From positions 1,612,001-1,676,000 of the forward strand of contig NZ_JIAF01000004.1 in NCBI RefSeq assembly GCF_000688375.1: a stretch of DNA of 64,000 bases. Reading direction: 5' to 3'. A program made the translations under genes and the position numbers. Source of the stretch: Prevotella sp. HUN102. GTDB taxonomy: Bacteria; Bacteroidota; Bacteroidia; Bacteroidales; Bacteroidaceae. Below are positions 27,641 to 38,900 of the stretch, in pieces. The number at the start of each line of letters is the position of its first letter. The stretch's first letter is position 1. Below the pieces are notes generated by a model, which saw nothing but the letters and a program-made list of their open reading frames with translations, made no database searches and was not told the origin of the DNA.

Positions 27641-28234
27641 TTAGATTCTCTTCGTTTCCGTTTTGAGAAGGTTCATAAATTCCTCACGTGTCTTTGCTTG
27701 ATTGAATGCGCCGCTGAAAGCACTCGTTGTTGTGATTGAATTTTGCTTTTCAATGCCCCGCATCTGCATGCACATGTGCTTCGCTTCTATGATAACCATT
27801 GTTCCCAGAGGCTGCAATGTATCTTGAATACAGTCCTTTATCTGTTCGGTAAGCCTTTCCTGTACCTGAAGACGGTGGCTGAAGATATCAACCACGCGGG
27901 CAACCTTGCTCAGCCCTGTGATATGTCCGTTTGGAATGTAGGCTACATGCGCCTTTCCATAGAACGGAAGTATATGGTGCTCGCACATTGAGAAAAAATC
28001 GATGTCCTTGACGATTACCATCTGATTGTATTTCTCTTCAAAAAGCGCATCGGTCAATACCTTGTGTGGGTCTTGCGTGTAGCCGCGGGTCAATACCTGC
28101 ATTGCCTTTGCCACGCGCATAGGAGTTTTTTCGAGTCCTTCCCTTGTAGGGTCTTCGCCTAAAAGTGTAAGAACTTCCTTATAGTGTGCTGCCAACTCAT
28201 CGAGTCCGTCGCGATATTCTATATTTGTATTCAT
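27641..28234 (-). CDS. folE: GTP cyclohydrolase I
   Basis: 197 residues. Zinc and catalytic residues lie in [21 protein letters not shown] and in the C-terminal [22 protein letters not shown] near residue 50 is also typical. It converts GTP to 7,8-dihydroneopterin triphosphate at the head of folate synthesis. It lies in a conserved Bacteroidales neighbourhood with the SPOR gene and tpiA. Confidence 0.95.
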   Translation of the reverse strand: MNTNIEYRDGLDELAAHYKEVLTLLGEDPTREGLEKTPMRVAKAMQVLTRGYTQDPHKVLTDALFEEKYNQMVIVKDIDFFSMCEHHILPFYGKAHVAYIPNGHITGLSKVARVVDIFSHRLQVQERLTEQIKDCIQDTLQPLGTMVIIEAKHMCMQMRGIEKQNSITTTSAFSGAFNQAKTREEFMNLLKTETKRI

Positions 28235-28302
28235 AGGATTGGATATAGTGTTATTAGTCTTATTTCGTAATGCTGTTTTTGAAATACGATATAATGATTT
28301 TT

Positions 28303-29070
28303 TTAATAAGTTTCTTCCATTGCCGGCGTCCCGTCAAGATATGCTGTTGTCTTGATGGTTACCATCGTTCTGATGATGTTTGCGTGGGAGTAACCCTCCT
28401 TCTTCAGTTTCTTCATCACTGCCCGAGCCTTCTCGTAGCTTGTGAAATTCCCCACCTGACACATCCATCGGGGAGAGTAGAAGTGTACGTAAATCGGTTC
28501 TTCGGGACAAATCATCTTCACTTTCTGTCCGATTTTTTCTGCTTCCTGTCTTGCTGCTCGGGTATTGCCGCCCGAATAGGCCAGAACTCGGAATCCCCGG
28601 GCTTTCTTTGCGCCTCTGACGACGCGCTTTGTTACGGTTCGTGTCTCGCCGGTGCCGTCGCTTTCGCTTGCAACTTGCCTGCGCACCCTCTTGCGCACCC
28701 ATTTGGTGCGTTGCGTGATAGCTCCTGTCTGCGTGTTGCTGTCTGACGGCTTAGCCACCTCTATCTTTGGCTGAGGAGGCATCTGCACGACAGGAACTTT
28801 CAGTTCAGGCTTTGCAGCGGGTTTAGATGCCGTCTGACTGGCAGCCATTGTCTGTTGCATCTGCTGTCTTCTTGCGTTTTCCTTATTCTCTTTGGCAGCT
28901 TGTTTTGCAGCTTTCCTCTCTGCTTTCTTCTCCGCCTTAGTCTTTGCTTTCCTGTTTCCGTTCACAACTGCATCTACATCAGCACTTTGTGTAACGGTAA
29001 CTGTGCCTTGTGCATTTACAGCGATTGCGCTGAAGAATGCAATGACTAATAGTGCAAGGAATTTCTTCAT
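28303..29070 (-). CDS. SPOR-domain envelope protein
   Basis: 255 residues. A signal peptide (1-20, AVNAQG) leads to a Lys/Ala/Arg-rich helical stretch (45-75), a Pro-rich linker and a C-terminal SPOR domain (about 172-245, [10 protein letters not shown] to [10 protein letters not shown]). SPOR domains bind denuded peptidoglycan at division sites, so a periplasmic cell-wall role is expected. It lies 72 bp downstream of the tpiA fusion and 68 bp upstream of folE. Confidence 0.8.
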   Translation of the reverse strand: MKKFLALLVIAFFSAIAVNAQGTVTVTQSADVDAVVNGNRKAKTKAEKKAERKAAKQAAKENKENARRQQMQQTMAASQTASKPAAKPELKVPVVQMPPQPKIEVAKPSDSNTQTGAITQRTKWVRKRVRRQVASESDGTGETRTVTKRVVRGAKKARGFRVLAYSGGNTRAARQEAEKIGQKVKMICPEEPIYVHFYSPRWMCQVGNFTSYEKARAVMKKLKKEGYSHANIIRTMVTIKTTAYLDGTPAMEETY

Positions 29071-29142
29071 CTGTTTTTTTGTTAGGATAATCCTGCAAAC
29101 GCCGTGTGAAAGGGCATTTACAGGATTATTATGGTTGGAATA

Positions 29143-31263
29143 TTATTTCTTCCAAGCGTCGATGATAGCCTTGAAATCGGCAGCCTTCAAAGAAGCACCA
29201 CCAATCAGACCACCGTCAATGTTTGGCTTGGAGAAGAGTTCGTCTGCGTTCTTGGCATTGCAGCTGCCGCCATAAAGAATGCTGGTTTCGGCAGCAATTT
29301 CCTTACCGAACTTGTCGGCTACGATAGAACGGATGTAGGCAAGCATTTCTTCTGCCTGATCAGACGTAGCAGTCTTACCCGTACCGATAGCCCAGATTGG
29401 CTCGTAGGCAAGAATGATGTTCTTCCATTCCTCTGCGCTGAGATTGAATACAGAACCCTCGAGCTCTGCCTTTACAACTTCGTTCTGCTTGTTTGCCTCA
29501 CGCTCTTCGAGAGATTCGCCGCAGCAGAAGATAACCTTCAGACCGTTTGCAAGTGCCAACTGCACCTTCTCCTTCAGAATTTCGGCTGTTTCGCCATAAT
29601 ACTGGCGGCGTTCAGAGTGGCCGAGGATTACGTATTCAGCACCAGTGCTCTTTACCATAGCTGCCGAAACTTCACCTGTGTAGGCACCTTTCTCCTTGTC
29701 GGCACAGTTTTCAGCACCGAGACCCACCAATTCCTTATCCAATACGTTGGCCACGCTTGCCAAGTGGATGAATGGGGTGCAGATTACAACGTCGCAATTT
29801 GGCTTGTCGGCCTTCAAAGCGTCGTTGATTTCAGTTGCCAGAGCAATACCTTCTTGCAGGGTTTCGTTCATTTTCCAGTTACCTGCTACAATTTTCTTTC
29901 TCATTTGTCTTTTACGTTTTAAGAGTTGATATAATTTGTTCGACTGTTCTTTCTTCACGAGCCATTGTTCTTTTTCCTTCAGCCATTGCTCGCGCTTCTT
30001 TACCCATTGCGTCCACGCCCAGATTCGGTCGGCCACAATGAGGAGAATCAGTGGGAGAATGTAGCACAATACGATGGCGAAGATTTTCGACCACGTGCTG
30101 TCCTCTGGTTCGTGCCCGATGGACAATAAGTTCAAAGGTGCATTCAGTTCCTCAGCCGTAGGCAGGTCGTTGTGGCTCCACTTGTTGATGATTGTGCCCT
30201 GATAGAGCAGCAGCAGTCCCGGATTGCTGCGGATAACCGTCTTCAGTGTGGTTCCGTCCGTAGTATAGATGGGATATTCCGCGCCGGTAACGTCTCTCCA
30301 GTGCTTCACGCCGTAATCCGTACTGGCCGACAGACCGTAGAAATCGTAGCCGTGTTCCTTTGCATATTCATAGATATAGTCTATCTCTCCGAAATTTCCG
30401 TCTTCTGCCACTTCAAAGAATGGTGAGATAAGAAGGAACGTATAGTTCTTCTTCGTGAGAATAGCCTCTGTCAGATCCTCTCCCGTTTCCTCGTTCGTGA
30501 TGGAAAAGTCGTGGATTGGCGGCTCATATCCCTGTTCTACAATCTCCTGTTTTGAGTCTATAAACACCCAAGTGCTGTCGTCGTAGGGAAAATTCTTCTC
30601 GTCAAATTCTTTCTGAACGCCGTCTTTCACGCAGATAAACGTGTTCTTGTAGACCGTAGGCTTCGCATCCTTCGGAATTTCCATTCCCTTCTTGATGTTC
30701 TGACCGATGAAATAAGGTCGGAAATCGAAGATGGGCAGGTGGTAAAGACTCAATACGGATGCAACTACGATAAAGACAATCGTGAAGTAGGTGGCAATCC
30801 ACTGGTTGGTCTTTGAAATGAACCGCACCTGATAGAGCGGCCATTTCATAACGACGATTGACGCTGTCAGGAGAACGACGTTCTTTCCGAAGGTCATAGA
30901 ATTAGACAGCCGAATGGCATCGCCGAAGCAGCCGCAGTCCTGAATAGGATTGCCGATGGTCAGCCAAAGTGTTACAGCCGTCATACAGACCATAAAGAAC
31001 ACCGTCAGCTTGCTTACCAGTCTTCTCTGTATTGCCAGCAGAATCAGCACGCCGAGCGTAAACTCGATGGCTGAAAGGCCGATGGAAGTAATGAGCTGAA
31101 TCCACTCCGGCACCTTTCCGGCAAGGTTCAGGGCTTCAAGATAGTCGCCTATCTTGTATTGCGTTCCCAAAGGGTCGATGCTTTTGACAAAGCCCGAGAA
31201 GATAAACGTGATGGCGAGCAATGTCCGGCACAGATTGACCAGAAAAGATTTAAACTTGTTCAT
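29143..31263 (-). CDS. tpiA: DoxX-like membrane protein fused in frame to triosephosphate isomerase
   Basis: 706 residues without a stop. Residues 1-150 form a DoxX/MauE-like four-helix membrane domain with [11 protein letters not shown]. About 155-390 adds further membrane spans and a thioredoxin-like domain lacking CxxC. A last span (about 390-412) is followed by a charged coiled linker rich in K, E and W. Residues 454-706 are a complete Tpi[17 protein letters not shown] (His), [11 protein letters not shown] (Glu) and YGGSCNAKN. The TpiA Met (29902-29904) could be an internal start giving a free 253-residue enzyme. In related genomes I recall the two parts as adjacent genes. Positive charge after the last span would place the isomerase in the cytoplasm. 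Confidence 0.85.
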   Translation of the reverse strand: MNKFKSFLVNLCRTLLAITFIFSGFVKSIDPLGTQYKIGDYLEALNLAGKVPEWIQLITSIGLSAIEFTLGVLILLAIQRRLVSKLTVFFMVCMTAVTLWLTIGNPIQDCGCFGDAIRLSNSMTFGKNVVLLTASIVVMKWPLYQVRFISKTNQWIATYFTIVFIVVASVLSLYHLPIFDFRPYFIGQNIKKGMEIPKDAKPTVYKNTFICVKDGVQKEFDEKNFPYDDSTWVFIDSKQEIVEQGYEPPIHDFSITNEETGEDLTEAILTKKNYTFLLISPFFEVAEDGNFGEIDYIYEYAKEHGYDFYGLSASTDYGVKHWRDVTGAEYPIYTTDGTTLKTVIRSNPGLLLLYQGTIINKWSHNDLPTAEELNAPLNLLSIGHEPEDSTWSKIFAIVLCYILPLILLIVADRIWAWTQWVKKREQWLKEKEQWLVKKEQSNKLYQLLKRKRQMRKKIVAGNWKMNETLQEGIALATEINDALKADKPNCDVVICTPFIHLASVANVLDKELVGLGAENCADKEKGAYTGEVSAAMVKSTGAEYVILGHSERRQYYGETAEILKEKVQLALANGLKVIFCCGESLEEREANKQNEVVKAELEGSVFNLSAEEWKNIILAYEPIWAIGTGKTATSDQAEEMLAYIRSIVADKFGKEIAAETSILYGGSCNAKNADELFSKPNIDGGLIGGASLKAADFKAIIDAWKK

Positions 31264-31804
31264 TTAACTTTATTGCTCCGAAAACTGCATAGTTGATGAT
31301 GTCCATATAGTTGGAATCGATGCCCTCACTTACTAAAGTATTGCCGTTGAGGTTTTCAATCTCCTTCACGCGCTCAATTTTTGTAAGGATAAAATCCGTG
31401 TAACTGCTCACGCGCATATCTCTCCACGCCTCTCCGTAGTCGTGGTTCTTCTTCAGCATCAGCTCGTAGGCCGACTTTGCGTGCAGGTCGTAGAGTGCCA
31501 ATGCCTCGTCGGGAGTGATGTCCACGCTGTCTACAAACGATTTCTCCAACTGAATCAGCCCGATGACGCCATAGTTTATCAGCGCGATGAATTCCGGACG
31601 TATGCCTTCTCCGACACGATTCTCGCCCGTGATTTCCAACGAACGGATGCGCTTTGCCTTGATGAAAAGCTGATCCGTGAGCGAAGACGGGCGCAATATG
31701 CGCCACGAAGCACCATAGTCGTGAAGTTTCTTGGCAAAAAGCGACCTGCACTCTGCCATAGCATCTTGGAATTGCTGTTCTGTTCTGGAAATCTGTTGTG
31801 CCAT
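31250..31804 (-). CDS. DUF1599 protein with internal duplication
   Basis: 184 residues made of two copies of one module. [19 protein letters not shown]...[21 protein letters not shown] matches [19 protein letters not shown]...[21 protein letters not shown] about 80 residues later. The family is unassigned. The conserved HDYG and Glu/Asp residues recall all-alpha nucleotide-binding folds, but I do not assign a reaction. It overlaps the DoxX-TpiA start by 14 bp and heads the probable seven-gene operon. Confidence 0.8.
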   Translation of the reverse strand: MAQQISRTEQQFQDAMAECRSLFAKKLHDYGASWRILRPSSLTDQLFIKAKRIRSLEITGENRVGEGIRPEFIALINYGVIGLIQLEKSFVDSVDITPDEALALYDLHAKSAYELMLKKNHDYGEAWRDMRVSSYTDFILTKIERVKEIENLNGNTLVSEGIDSNYMDIINYAVFGAIKLNEQV

Positions 31805-31824
31805 TAGATACCTGTTTTTGAATG

Positions 31825-31855
31825 CAAAAATACAGAAAATCTCTGAACTGGCAAA
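31825..31855 (-). promoter_or_regulatory. Promoter of the DUF1599-DoxX/TpiA-SPOR-folE run
   Basis: Minus-strand TTTG (31852-31855), 19 bp, TATTTTTG (31825-31832), 21 bp before the DUF1599 start. No comparable promoter is visible before the six downstream genes. Confidence 0.65.
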
Positions 31856-32142
31856 ACATTCTTCCGAATATAATACCCCATTTTGAGATTACGTCTGCAA
31901 GTTAATGCGGAAAATGTTCGGGTTCGAGATTGGCAAATAAATGCACAAGTGAACTGTTTTACCGGCAAATCTGTTTAAAGCCCTATTGTTTCAGTCCTGC
32001 TCGTCTGTCATATTTCCTGTGCATAGAGCGATAATATACTTACCTAAAGTTCGCAATAAGTCTGATTAAAAAGCAGTATGATTGTTCTGAAAATAATTAA
32101 TCTTCTTTTGGTTTAATCTCTCACAGAGATTTCTGGTTTGTC

Positions 32143-32160
32143 TTATCCTGAACTGGCATA
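32143..32160. repeat. Solitary IS982-like terminal repeat
   Basis: TTATCCTGAACTGGCATA matches 16 of 18 bases of the right terminal repeat of the IS982-family element at 2290-2307. No transposase or opposite end is nearby in the 1069-bp gap 31805-32873, which suggests a decayed remnant. Confidence 0.55.
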
Positions 32161-32230
32161 GAAAATGATTGGAAATACAGATAAATTCCCTTACCTCCTT
32201 GTTCCCTCGTCGTCTCGTCCCCTTGTTTCC

Positions 32231-32274
32231 TCTTTTCTCTGATTTCGGACTTTATCCCGAAATCAGAGAAAAGA
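32231..32274. repeat. Perfect 18-bp hairpin
   Basis: TCTTTTCTCTGATTTCGG (32231-32248) pairs perfectly with 32257-32274 around loop ACTTTATC. Its core is shared with the hairpin at 42812-42835. It follows a C/T-rich low-complexity stretch (32191-32230). Confidence 0.75.
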
Positions 32275-32505
32275 ATCGGAAATATATTGACAAACGTCTT
32301 TGAAATACGTCGATTTTTCGCACAGAAGATTTTTATTTTTCAAATATGCGATTTTTCGAGTAGTTTCGTAATATTTTGGTTTATAGAGAGTTGTGCGCAA
32401 GCTGCCAAAAAGTGTGCTGAAATTTATAGGGGAAAATGGGAGAATAGGATAGAAAAATTCCGATAATGACCTGTAAAGCAGTTGTATTCTTCACTATATT
32501 GCTTT

Positions 32506-32571
32506 CCATTCTTGCGAAGAATGCGATGCCATCATCGCAAAAGCGCAATGCCATTTTGCGAAGAATGAAAA
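32506..32571. repeat. 22-bp-period palindromic intergenic repeat, copy C
   Basis: Three consecutive 22-bp units start at 32506, 32528 and 32550, alternating TTGCGAA and ATCGCAA cores. It lies in the gap between divergent genes. Confidence 0.8.
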
Positions 32572-32843
32572 TCAAGGATTGTGAAAACGTGTTTCTTGCG
32601 TCCGAAAATGCAAGAGCATTTTCTGGTTTGCGATTTTTCAAATGTTAAATTTTGATGAATAAACTTTACAAAAAGGTTTGTTTATTGCACCTTGGATATT
32701 TGCTGAACTATCCTTTTTTGAAAAGAAATTCTATTTATGAACTGCTTTCTTTGACTTCATTTAAATCAATACTGAACTCGAGTGTTAGGGCAAAATATTG
32801 TAAAAAGCAAATGGCATTCAGCTAAAATACGGTGGAAAATGAT

Positions 32844-32851
32844 TAACTTTG
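32844..32851 (+). promoter_or_regulatory. Putative -7 box for cca
   Basis: TAACTTTG matches TAnnTTTG, 23 bp before the cca ATG. Confidence 0.5.
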
Positions 32852-32873
32852 TACGTTCAAAACAGAAATTTTA

Positions 32874-34298
32874 ATGCGAGAACTTTCAAATGCCGAACTG
32901 GCAAAGCTTTTAGACAAGGATATTTTTCATCAGATTTCAACTGCTGCCGATAAGCTCAACTTGGAGTGCTACGTGGTAGGTGGGTATGTTCGCGACCTCT
33001 TTCTCGAACGGCCTTCCAACGATATTGACGTGGTTGTGGTGGGTAGTGGCATCCGTGTGGCGAACGAACTGAAGAATATGCTCGGCAAGAAGGCGCATAT
33101 ATCCGTTTTCCATAATTTCGGTACGGCTCAAGTGAAATACAAAGGAATGGAAATTGAGTTTGTTGGTGCGAGAAAGGAAAGTTACAGCCGCGACAGCCGG
33201 AAACCGATAGTTGAAGACGGCACTTTGGAAGACGACCAGAACAGACGCGATTTCACTATCAATGCACTGGCAGTTTGTCTGAATGGAGAGAGATTTGGCG
33301 AACTGGTAGACCCGTTCGGTGGGGTGGACGATTTGTGGGACGGCATCATCAGCACGCCGTTGGATCCGGATATCACTTTCTCTGACGATCCGTTGCGTAT
33401 GATGCGATGTGTCCGCTTTGCCACCCAGTTGAACTTTTTCATAGAAGATGAGACCTTCGATGCGCTTGGTCGCAATGCAGAGCGCATAAAGATTATAAGT
33501 GGAGAGCGAATAGCCGATGAACTGAACAAGATTATGGCTACACGCACGCCAAGCAAGGGTTTTGTTGATTTGTATCGTTGTGGACTTCTTGAGCTTATTC
33601 TGCCCGAAATGATAGCCCTCGACATTGTTGAAACCCGAAACGGAAAGGCGCATAAAAATAATTTCTACCATACTTTGGAGGTTTTGGACAATGCCGCACG
33701 TGCAACGGACAACCTGTGGCTTCGCTGGTCGGCACTTTTCCACGACATCGGCAAGCCCAAGAGTAAGCGTTGGGAGCCATCGGTAGGTTGGACTTTCCAC
33801 AATCATAACATCATCGGTGCGAAGATGATTCCTACAATCTTCAAGCGTTTGAAACTTCCTATGGATGCGAAGATGAAATACGTGCGCAAGATGGTGGACC
33901 TGCACATGCGTCCGATAGCCATTGCCGACGATGAAGTGACGGATTCTGCCGTTAGAAGATTGATGAACGATGCCGGAGACGACATCGACGACCTGATGAC
34001 GCTTTGCGAAGCCGACATCACAAGCAAGAATGCCGTGCGAAAGCAGCGATTTCTTGATAACTTCAAGATTGTGCGCGAAAAGCTCGAAGACTTGAAAGAA
34101 CGCGACTATAAACGGTTGCTTCAGCCCTGTATTGACGGCGATGAGATTATGCAGATGTTCAATCTCAAGCCCAGTCGTGAAGTGGGTGCGCTGAAGCAGA
34201 CGTTGAAAGAGGCTGTTCTGGACAATCGTGTTCCCAACGAACGCGAACCTTTGATGGCACTTCTCAAGGAGAAAGCCGCCGAGATGGGGTTGATGTAA
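32874..34298 (+). CDS. cca: CCA-adding tRNA nucleotidyltransferase / poly(A) polymerase family, with HD domain
   Basis: 474 residues. The class II nucleotidyltransferase head has GGYVRDLFL and NDIDVVVVG (metal Asps), followed by the DPLRMMRCVRFA and RI..ERIADEL segments. An HD domain contains LFHDIGKPKS and HNHNIIGA. Repairs or completes the 3' CCA of tRNAs. The only tRNA in the window already encodes CCA, so a repair role is also needed. A PAP-type specificity cannot be excluded from motifs. Monocistronic. Confidence 0.85.
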   Translation: MRELSNAELAKLLDKDIFHQISTAADKLNLECYVVGGYVRDLFLERPSNDIDVVVVGSGIRVANELKNMLGKKAHISVFHNFGTAQVKYKGMEIEFVGARKESYSRDSRKPIVEDGTLEDDQNRRDFTINALAVCLNGERFGELVDPFGGVDDLWDGIISTPLDPDITFSDDPLRMMRCVRFATQLNFFIEDETFDALGRNAERIKIISGERIADELNKIMATRTPSKGFVDLYRCGLLELILPEMIALDIVETRNGKAHKNNFYHTLEVLDNAARATDNLWLRWSALFHDIGKPKSKRWEPSVGWTFHNHNIIGAKMIPTIFKRLKLPMDAKMKYVRKMVDLHMRPIAIADDEVTDSAVRRLMNDAGDDIDDLMTLCEADITSKNAVRKQRFLDNFKIVREKLEDLKERDYKRLLQPCIDGDEIMQMFNLKPSREVGALKQTLKEAVLDNRVPNEREPLMALLKEKAAEMGLM

Positions 34299-34376
34299 CT
34301 CAATTTTGTAATCCTATTGACTGTAATTATTGTTAAATGTGGTTGTCGTTTGCAGCTGCATATAAATAATATTGTG

Positions 34377-34384
34377 TAAATTTG
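34377..34384 (+). promoter_or_regulatory. Putative -7 box for the RND efflux operon
   Basis: TAAATTTG matches TAnnTTTG. A TTTG at 34349-34352 is 24 bp upstream, slightly long. The leader would be about 125 nt to the ATG at 34515. Confidence 0.5.
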
Positions 34385-34514
34385 CAGCGTGAAAACTTAG
34401 TAATATATTTTTAGTTTTCTGTATCTTGGTCTTAGTGAAGGCCGCTGAAAGATATTGTCAGGAGTATTAAAAGGTATGAATTATCCAAACAACAAAGAAT
34501 ATTATATAAAAGGT

Positions 34515-35882
34515 ATGAAAAAAAGCAAGTTTTTACTGTCTGCTGCGCTTGCAGTAGTGGTATCTGTACTTACAAGTTGTGCCGGTGGTGATAGAAATTT
34601 GCCCACCAGCGACAAGTATCCTGTAATTAAGATTGGTGCAGCCAATGCACAGATGAAGACAACTTATCCTGCTACCATCAAGGGTATTCAGGACGTGGAG
34701 GTGCGTCCGAAGGTCAGTGGTTTTATCACTAAGTTATATGTCCAGGAAGGACAGGCTGTTCGTGAAGGACAAGTGCTCTTCGTTGTAGACAATGCCACCT
34801 ATCAGGCTGCCGTTCGTCAGGCAGAAGCAGCCGTAAATTCGGCACAGAGTGGTGTGAATCAGGCTCGTGCAGGTGTTGCTCAGGCTTCAGCAGCACTGAA
34901 TTCGGCCAATGCGCAGGCTGCAACGGCGCAATTGACCTACAATAACAGCAAGAATCTGTATGCCAACAAGGTAATCGGCGACTATGAACTTCAGACAGCC
35001 AAGAATGCTTATGAGACAACTCAGGCGGCAGTGAACCAAGCACGCAGTGGTGTAACGTCTGCTCAGGCGGCGGTTAAGCAGGCAGAGGCAGGCGTGCGTC
35101 AGGCTCAGGCTGGTCTTGCAAGTGCAAAAGAGAATCTTAGTTTCTGCTATGTGAAGAGTCCTGCAAGTGGCTTTATCGGCAGTCTTCCTTATAAAGAAGG
35201 TGCATTGGTGAGTCCGTCGTCGGTTCAGCCGGTTACTACCGTGAGCAACGTTTCTACGATGGAGGTTTACTTCTCTATGACGGAGGCAGACATTCTTGCC
35301 CTGACGCGTACAAATAGTGGTTTGAACAACGCTATCAACTCATTCCCTGCCGTAAGTCTTCAGTTGGCTGACGGCTCTACTTACAATCACGAGGGTACGA
35401 TTGTAAAGACCAGTGGCATTATCGACCCTGCTACGGGTACTGTGAGTGTTATCGCCCGCTTCGCAAATCCTGAACACTTGTTGAAGAGTGGTGGTAGTGG
35501 TAAGGTTCTCATTGCAAAGAACAACAACAACGCTTTGCTGATTCCACAGGATGCAACCGTCCAAATTCAGGATAAGTTCTTTGTTTACAAGGTAGATGCA
35601 GAAAATAAGGTTCATTATACCGAAATCAAGGTGGATGCGCAGAACGACGGCAAGAACTATATCGTAACAGAAGGATTGAAACTTGGCGATAAGATTGTCT
35701 CCAAGGGACTGACGACACTTCAGGACGGTATGAAGATTACTGCATTGTCTCCTGAAGAATACGAAGCTGAACTGAAGAAAGCAGAAAGTCTCGGCGAGAA
35801 GCAGAAAACAGCAGCAGGCTTTATGGAAGCTATGACGGGCGACAAGGCCAAGAAGGAAGATGCTGAGAAGGAAGACAAGTAA
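34515..35882 (+). CDS. RND efflux periplasmic adaptor (AcrA/MexA family lipoprotein)
   Basis: 455 residues from the ATG that immediately precedes the lipoprotein signal (SVLTSCAGG, acylated Cys about 23). An upstream in-frame ATG would bury the signal and is rejected. Lipoyl halves flank a long Ala/Gln-rich helical hairpin (about 95-205) with repeated QAEAAV/QARAGV blocks. Beta-barrel and membrane-proximal domains follow (SGIIDPATGTVSVIARFANP). It bridges the RND pump and outer-membrane channel. First gene of a three-gene operon. Confidence 0.9.
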   Translation: MKKSKFLLSAALAVVVSVLTSCAGGDRNLPTSDKYPVIKIGAANAQMKTTYPATIKGIQDVEVRPKVSGFITKLYVQEGQAVREGQVLFVVDNATYQAAVRQAEAAVNSAQSGVNQARAGVAQASAALNSANAQAATAQLTYNNSKNLYANKVIGDYELQTAKNAYETTQAAVNQARSGVTSAQAAVKQAEAGVRQAQAGLASAKENLSFCYVKSPASGFIGSLPYKEGALVSPSSVQPVTTVSNVSTMEVYFSMTEADILALTRTNSGLNNAINSFPAVSLQLADGSTYNHEGTIVKTSGIIDPATGTVSVIARFANPEHLLKSGGSGKVLIAKNNNNALLIPQDATVQIQDKFFVYKVDAENKVHYTEIKVDAQNDGKNYIVTEGLKLGDKIVSKGLTTLQDGMKITALSPEEYEAELKKAESLGEKQKTAAGFMEAMTGDKAKKEDAEKEDK

Positions 35883-35905
35883 AGACGTTTTAAAACACAA
35901 GATAT

Positions 35906-38900
35906 ATGACATTTACTAATTTTATAAAGCGTCCGGTGCTCTCAACCGTGGTCTCAATCTTCTTCGTGCTCTTAGGTACGATTGGATTGGTATCATTGCC
36001 TGTTGAGCAGTATCCTGATATTGCGCCGCCTACCATCTCCGTAATGACTACATATCAGGGTGCCAATGCTCAGACTGTATTGAACTCTGTGGTAACTCCA
36101 TTGGAGGAAAGCATCAATGGTGTAGAGAATATGACCTACATCCAGTCTTCTGCCACAAACAGTGGTATGGCGCAGATTACTGTTTATTTCAAGCAGGGAA
36201 CGGATCCGGATATGGCTGCGGTCAATGTTCAGAACCGTGTGTCGCAGGCTCAGGCCTTGCTTCCGGCCGAAGTAACACGTGTGGGTGTAACGGTATCGAA
36301 GCGTCAGTCTTCCAATGTTATAATGTATAACCTTACAACGGACGACGGAAGATATGACGATGAGTTCCTGACGAACTACAATGCCATTAATGTGGTGCCG
36401 CTGCTGAAGCGTATCAATGGTGTGGGCGATGTTCAGACGCCGGGTATGAAGACCTACTCTATGCGTATCTGGCTGAAGCCTGACAGGATGATGCAGTATG
36501 GACTTGTTCCGTCTGACATTTCTGCTGCTTTGGCTGAACAGAACATAGAGGCTGCTCCGGGTTCATTCGGCGAACAGAGTGATATGAAGTATGAATATAC
36601 TATGCGCTACAAGGGGCGTTTGCAGACTAAGGAAGAGTATGGCAATATCATTATTTCGAGCAATACCAATGGTCAGACACTCCATTTGAAGGATGTTGCC
36701 GACATTGAATTGGGTGGATTGATGTATTCTGTGGCAATGAAGAGCAATAATCAGCCTGCCGTTGTGGGTATGGTTCAGCAGATTGCCGGTTCAAACGCTA
36801 CTCAGATTGCAAGCGATGTGAAGAAGGCATTGGAAGGTGTGAGGAAGAATATGCCTCCCGGTATGAAGATTCAGATTACTCAGGACGTAACGGAGTTCCT
36901 CTTTGCATCTATTGAGGAAGTTATCTTTACGCTTGTCTTGACTTTGGCATTGGTGTTCTTGGTGGTATATATATTCTTGCAGGATGTCCGTTCCACTTTG
37001 ATTCCGATGATTGCCGTGCCTGTTGCATTGATTGGTACGTTCTTCTTCCTTTGGATGTTCGGTTTTTCTATCAACCTGCTCACGCTGTCTGCGCTGCTGT
37101 TGGCTATTGCCATCGTGGTCGATGATGCCATTGTGGTGGTTGAGGCAGTACACGCCAAGCTCGATTTGGGCTACAAGAGTGCGATGACAGCGTCTATTGA
37201 TGCGATGAACGAAATCTCTGGAGCCATCATTTCCATTACGTTGGTAATGGCATCTGTGTTCGTTCCTGTGTCGTTTATGAGTGGAACATCGGGTACTTTT
37301 TATAGAGAGTTTGGTGTAACGATGGCTATTTCCATTGTTATTTCAGCCTTGAATGCATTGACCTTGTCGCCTGCTCTTTGTGCCATCTTGCTGAAGCCGC
37401 ACGCCGACGACCACGAAAACAGAAAGAAGTCTTTCGTAGATCGTTTCCACGATGCCTTTAATACACAGTTCGATAAACTGAACGAGAAGTATAAGAAAGG
37501 TGTGGAAAAGGTTATCAATCATCGTCTGATAACTGGTCTTTCGGTAGTTATTGGTATCGTTGCATTGGTAATCACAATGTCTACAACCAAGACAGGTCTT
37601 GTTCCTGACGAAGACACGGGTGTTCTTTTTGCAGCCGTAACCTTGCCGCCGGGTACTTCACAGGCTGAGTCTATGAATATGACGAACCATATTGACAAGA
37701 TGCTTGCCAGCAACCCATACATTGAAACACGTGTGCAGTTGGTAGGTTACAACTTCATTGCCGGTCAGGGATCAAATCAGGCTACGTTTATTATGAAGCT
37801 GAAGCCGTTCGAGGAACGCAAATATGGTTTCTTTGACCGTGTCAAAGCCGTTTTCAGCGGTGCTGGTATCGCAGGTTTGTTCATTGACCCTACATCTTCT
37901 AATATGGTGTTGGGTATGATTTACAAGCAGACGGCAAGTTTGAAAGGTGCTCAGGTTATTGCCTTTGCTCCTCCGATGGTGCCCGGTTTTGCTATGGCAA
38001 ACGGTCTTACGTTCACTATGCAGGACCAGACGGGTGGCGATTTGAATAAATTCTATCAGATTACTCAGGACTATTTGAAAGCATTGAATGAGCGTCCGGA
38101 AATCGCAACGGCGATGACTTCGTACAATCCTAACTATCCACAGTATCTCGTTGATGTTGATGTGGCTAAGACAAAGCAGGCTGGTACATCGCCGGCTGCC
38201 GTACTTTCCGTGCTCCAAGGATATTATGGAGGATTGTATGCCTCTAACTTCAATGCCTACGGAAAGCTCTATCGTGTAATGATTCAGGGTTCGGTTGAAA
38301 GCCGTATGACCGAAAGCAGCTTGAATAGTATCTATGTTCGTACTGCCGGAGGTATGGCACCGGTAAGCGAGTTCTGCACTTTGAAGCGCGTTTATGGTCC
38401 CGCTTCGGTTGAACGATTCAATCTCTTTACCTCCATCAATGTGAATGCGAGTCCGGCTGATGGTTATTCATCCGGCGATGCCATCAAGGCAGTGGAGGAA
38501 GTGGCTGCACAGAAGTTGCCGCAGGGCTACTCTTACGAGTTCTCCGGTTTGACACGTTCAGAACAAGAGTCTTCAAATTCAACGGGTATCATCTTCGCAC
38601 TCTGTCTTGTGTTCGTTTATTTGATTCTGAGTGCGCAGTATGAAAGTTACATCTTGCCGTTGGCAGTAGTGCTTTCTATTCCATTCGGTTTGGCTGGAGC
38701 TTTCATTTTCACGCAGCTCTTCGGACATAACAACGACATCTATATGCAGATTTCGCTTATTATGCTCATCGGTCTGTTGGCAAAGAACGCCATCCTGATT
38801 GTGGAGTTCGCACTTGAACGTCGCCGTACAGGTATGGCCATCAAGTATGCAGCCATTCTTGGTGCCGGAGCGCGTCTTCGTCCTATCCTTATGACCTCAC

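Noticed and set aside
34455..34514. Upstream in-frame start for the efflux adaptor
   Set aside because: It would place 20 residues before a clear lipoprotein signal. The ATG at 34515 is directly adjacent to that signal.
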